A stretch of DNA of 23,260 bases from JACZWL01 sp046756445 (GTDB lineage: Bacteria > Pseudomonadota > Gammaproteobacteria > Steroidobacterales > Woeseiaceae): NCBI GenBank assembly GCA_046756445.1, contig JBHHWI010000045.1:1-23260 (forward strand). The letters run 5' to 3'. Made by a program: the position numbers and the translations under genes. A model generated the notes under the pieces. That model had not been told where the DNA came from and ran no database searches. It was given only the letters and a program-made list of their open reading frames with translations. Position 1 is the stretch's first letter; each line of letters starts with the position of its first letter. Positions 22,947 to 23,260 of the stretch are shown here, one piece after another.

Positions 22947-22978
22947 GGTTTCTTTCCGATTGAATGTGGCAGGACTGC

Positions 22979-22998
22979 CGCGGCGATCCCTCGCCGCG
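22979..22998. repeat. 8-bp perfect hairpin between acpP and fabF
   Basis: CGCGGCGA (22979-22986) and TCGCCGCG (22991-22998) pair fully around a 4-nt loop. It lies in the 60-bp gap just after the acpP stop. No U-run follows in the direction of transcription, so it is more likely a partial terminator, an RNA-stabilising stem or a processing site than a full terminator. It could help make acpP mRNA more abundant than the rest of the operon. Confidence 0.6.
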
Positions 22999-23006
22999 TC
23001 CGGACA

Positions 23007-23249
23007 TTATGATTCGCTGCTGCGAGCGGTAACGAAATCGATCGCCTGTTGTACCGTTGTTATTTTTTCGGCCTCTTCGTCAGGAATCTCAGTTTCGAAC
23101 TCCTCCTCGAGGGCCATAACCAGCTCGACTGTATCCAGTGAGTCGGCACCAAGGTCGTCGACAAATGAAGCATCGTTTGTCACTTCGTCTTCTTTGACAC
23201 CCAACTGCTCGGCGACGATGCTTTTTACTTGCGCTTCAATACTGCTCAT
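23007..23249 (-). CDS. acpP: acyl carrier protein
   Basis: An 80-residue acidic helical protein carrying growing fatty acyl chains on a 4'-phosphopantetheine arm. The attachment Ser is S37 in the canonical DLGADSLDTVELVMALEEEF (32-51). The start SSIEAQVKSIVAEQLGVKED and helix IPDEEAEKITTVQQAIDFV are nearly invariant in proteobacteria. The ATG lies 11 bp from the window edge, so promoter and most upstream sequence are not visible; fabG is the expected upstream neighbour. It is the first gene in the window of the acpP-fabF-mltG-tmk-holB-pilZ run. Confidence 0.97.
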   Translation of the reverse strand: MSSIEAQVKSIVAEQLGVKEDEVTNDASFVDDLGADSLDTVELVMALEEEFETEIPDEEAEKITTVQQAIDFVTARSSES

Positions 23250-23260
23250 AGTGTTCGCTT

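Noticed and set aside
21924..23012. 362-codon open frame on the plus strand opposite fabF.
   Set aside because: fabF is certain from its catalytic residues; the opposite frame is a compositional shadow.

Overview
The window looks like a chromosomal segment of a GC-rich gammaproteobacterium, probably free-living and aerobic. The main evidence is the right end, where acpP, fabF, mltG, tmk, holB and pilZ run in one direction in an order familiar from Pseudomonas and relatives. A FadB/FadJ-type beta-oxidation enzyme, a tripartite-type RND pump and a plant/pseudomonad-type N-carbamoylputrescine amidase fit this. The exact lineage is inference. No tRNA, rRNA, CRISPR array, insertion sequence or prophage gene was seen.

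Layout, left to right. (1) 12-4163, minus strand: an RND efflux permease followed by its periplasmic adaptor, with no outer-membrane channel inside the window. (2) 4284-5080, plus strand: a compact promoter/operator, an ArsR-type repressor and an overlapping SRPBCC (AHSA1-like) gene, followed by about 200 bp holding a possible gene remnant. (3) 5279-9124, minus strand: a 1055-residue fusion of an endonuclease-Q-like PHP nuclease with a UvrD/Rep helicase, then a GNAT acetyltransferase. (4) 9450-12337, plus strand: a DUF3604 lipoprotein (PHP-like) translationally coupled to N-carbamoylputrescine amidase. (5) 12355-14493, minus strand: a TIR-like protein, a GlpQ-type glycerophosphodiesterase without signal peptide, and a membrane-anchored coiled-coil protein. 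(6) 14611-17394, plus strand: an endonuclease/exonuclease/phosphatase-family protein and a bifunctional enoyl-CoA hydratase/3-hydroxyacyl-CoA dehydrogenase. (7) 17531-18583, plus strand: a double cyclic-nucleotide-binding plus rhodanese protein, closed by a strong terminator. (8) 18645-23249, minus strand: the acpP-to-pilZ housekeeping operon.

How the genes may work together. The last operon joins fatty acid carrier and elongation, peptidoglycan chain termination, dTMP synthesis, clamp loading and type IV pilus function. It lacks pabC, which often sits between fabF and mltG. The EndoQ-UvrD fusion suggests a one-protein repair factor for deaminated bases: nick, then unwind. It ends in a sequence resembling a sliding-clamp-binding motif. 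The arsR-SRPBCC pair has an operator lying exactly between its -35 and -10 boxes and appears to be translated from a leaderless mRNA. The TIR-like protein sits among two phosphoesterase-type genes and carries Gln where NADase-type TIR proteins have the catalytic Glu. These last statements are hypotheses from sequence reading only.
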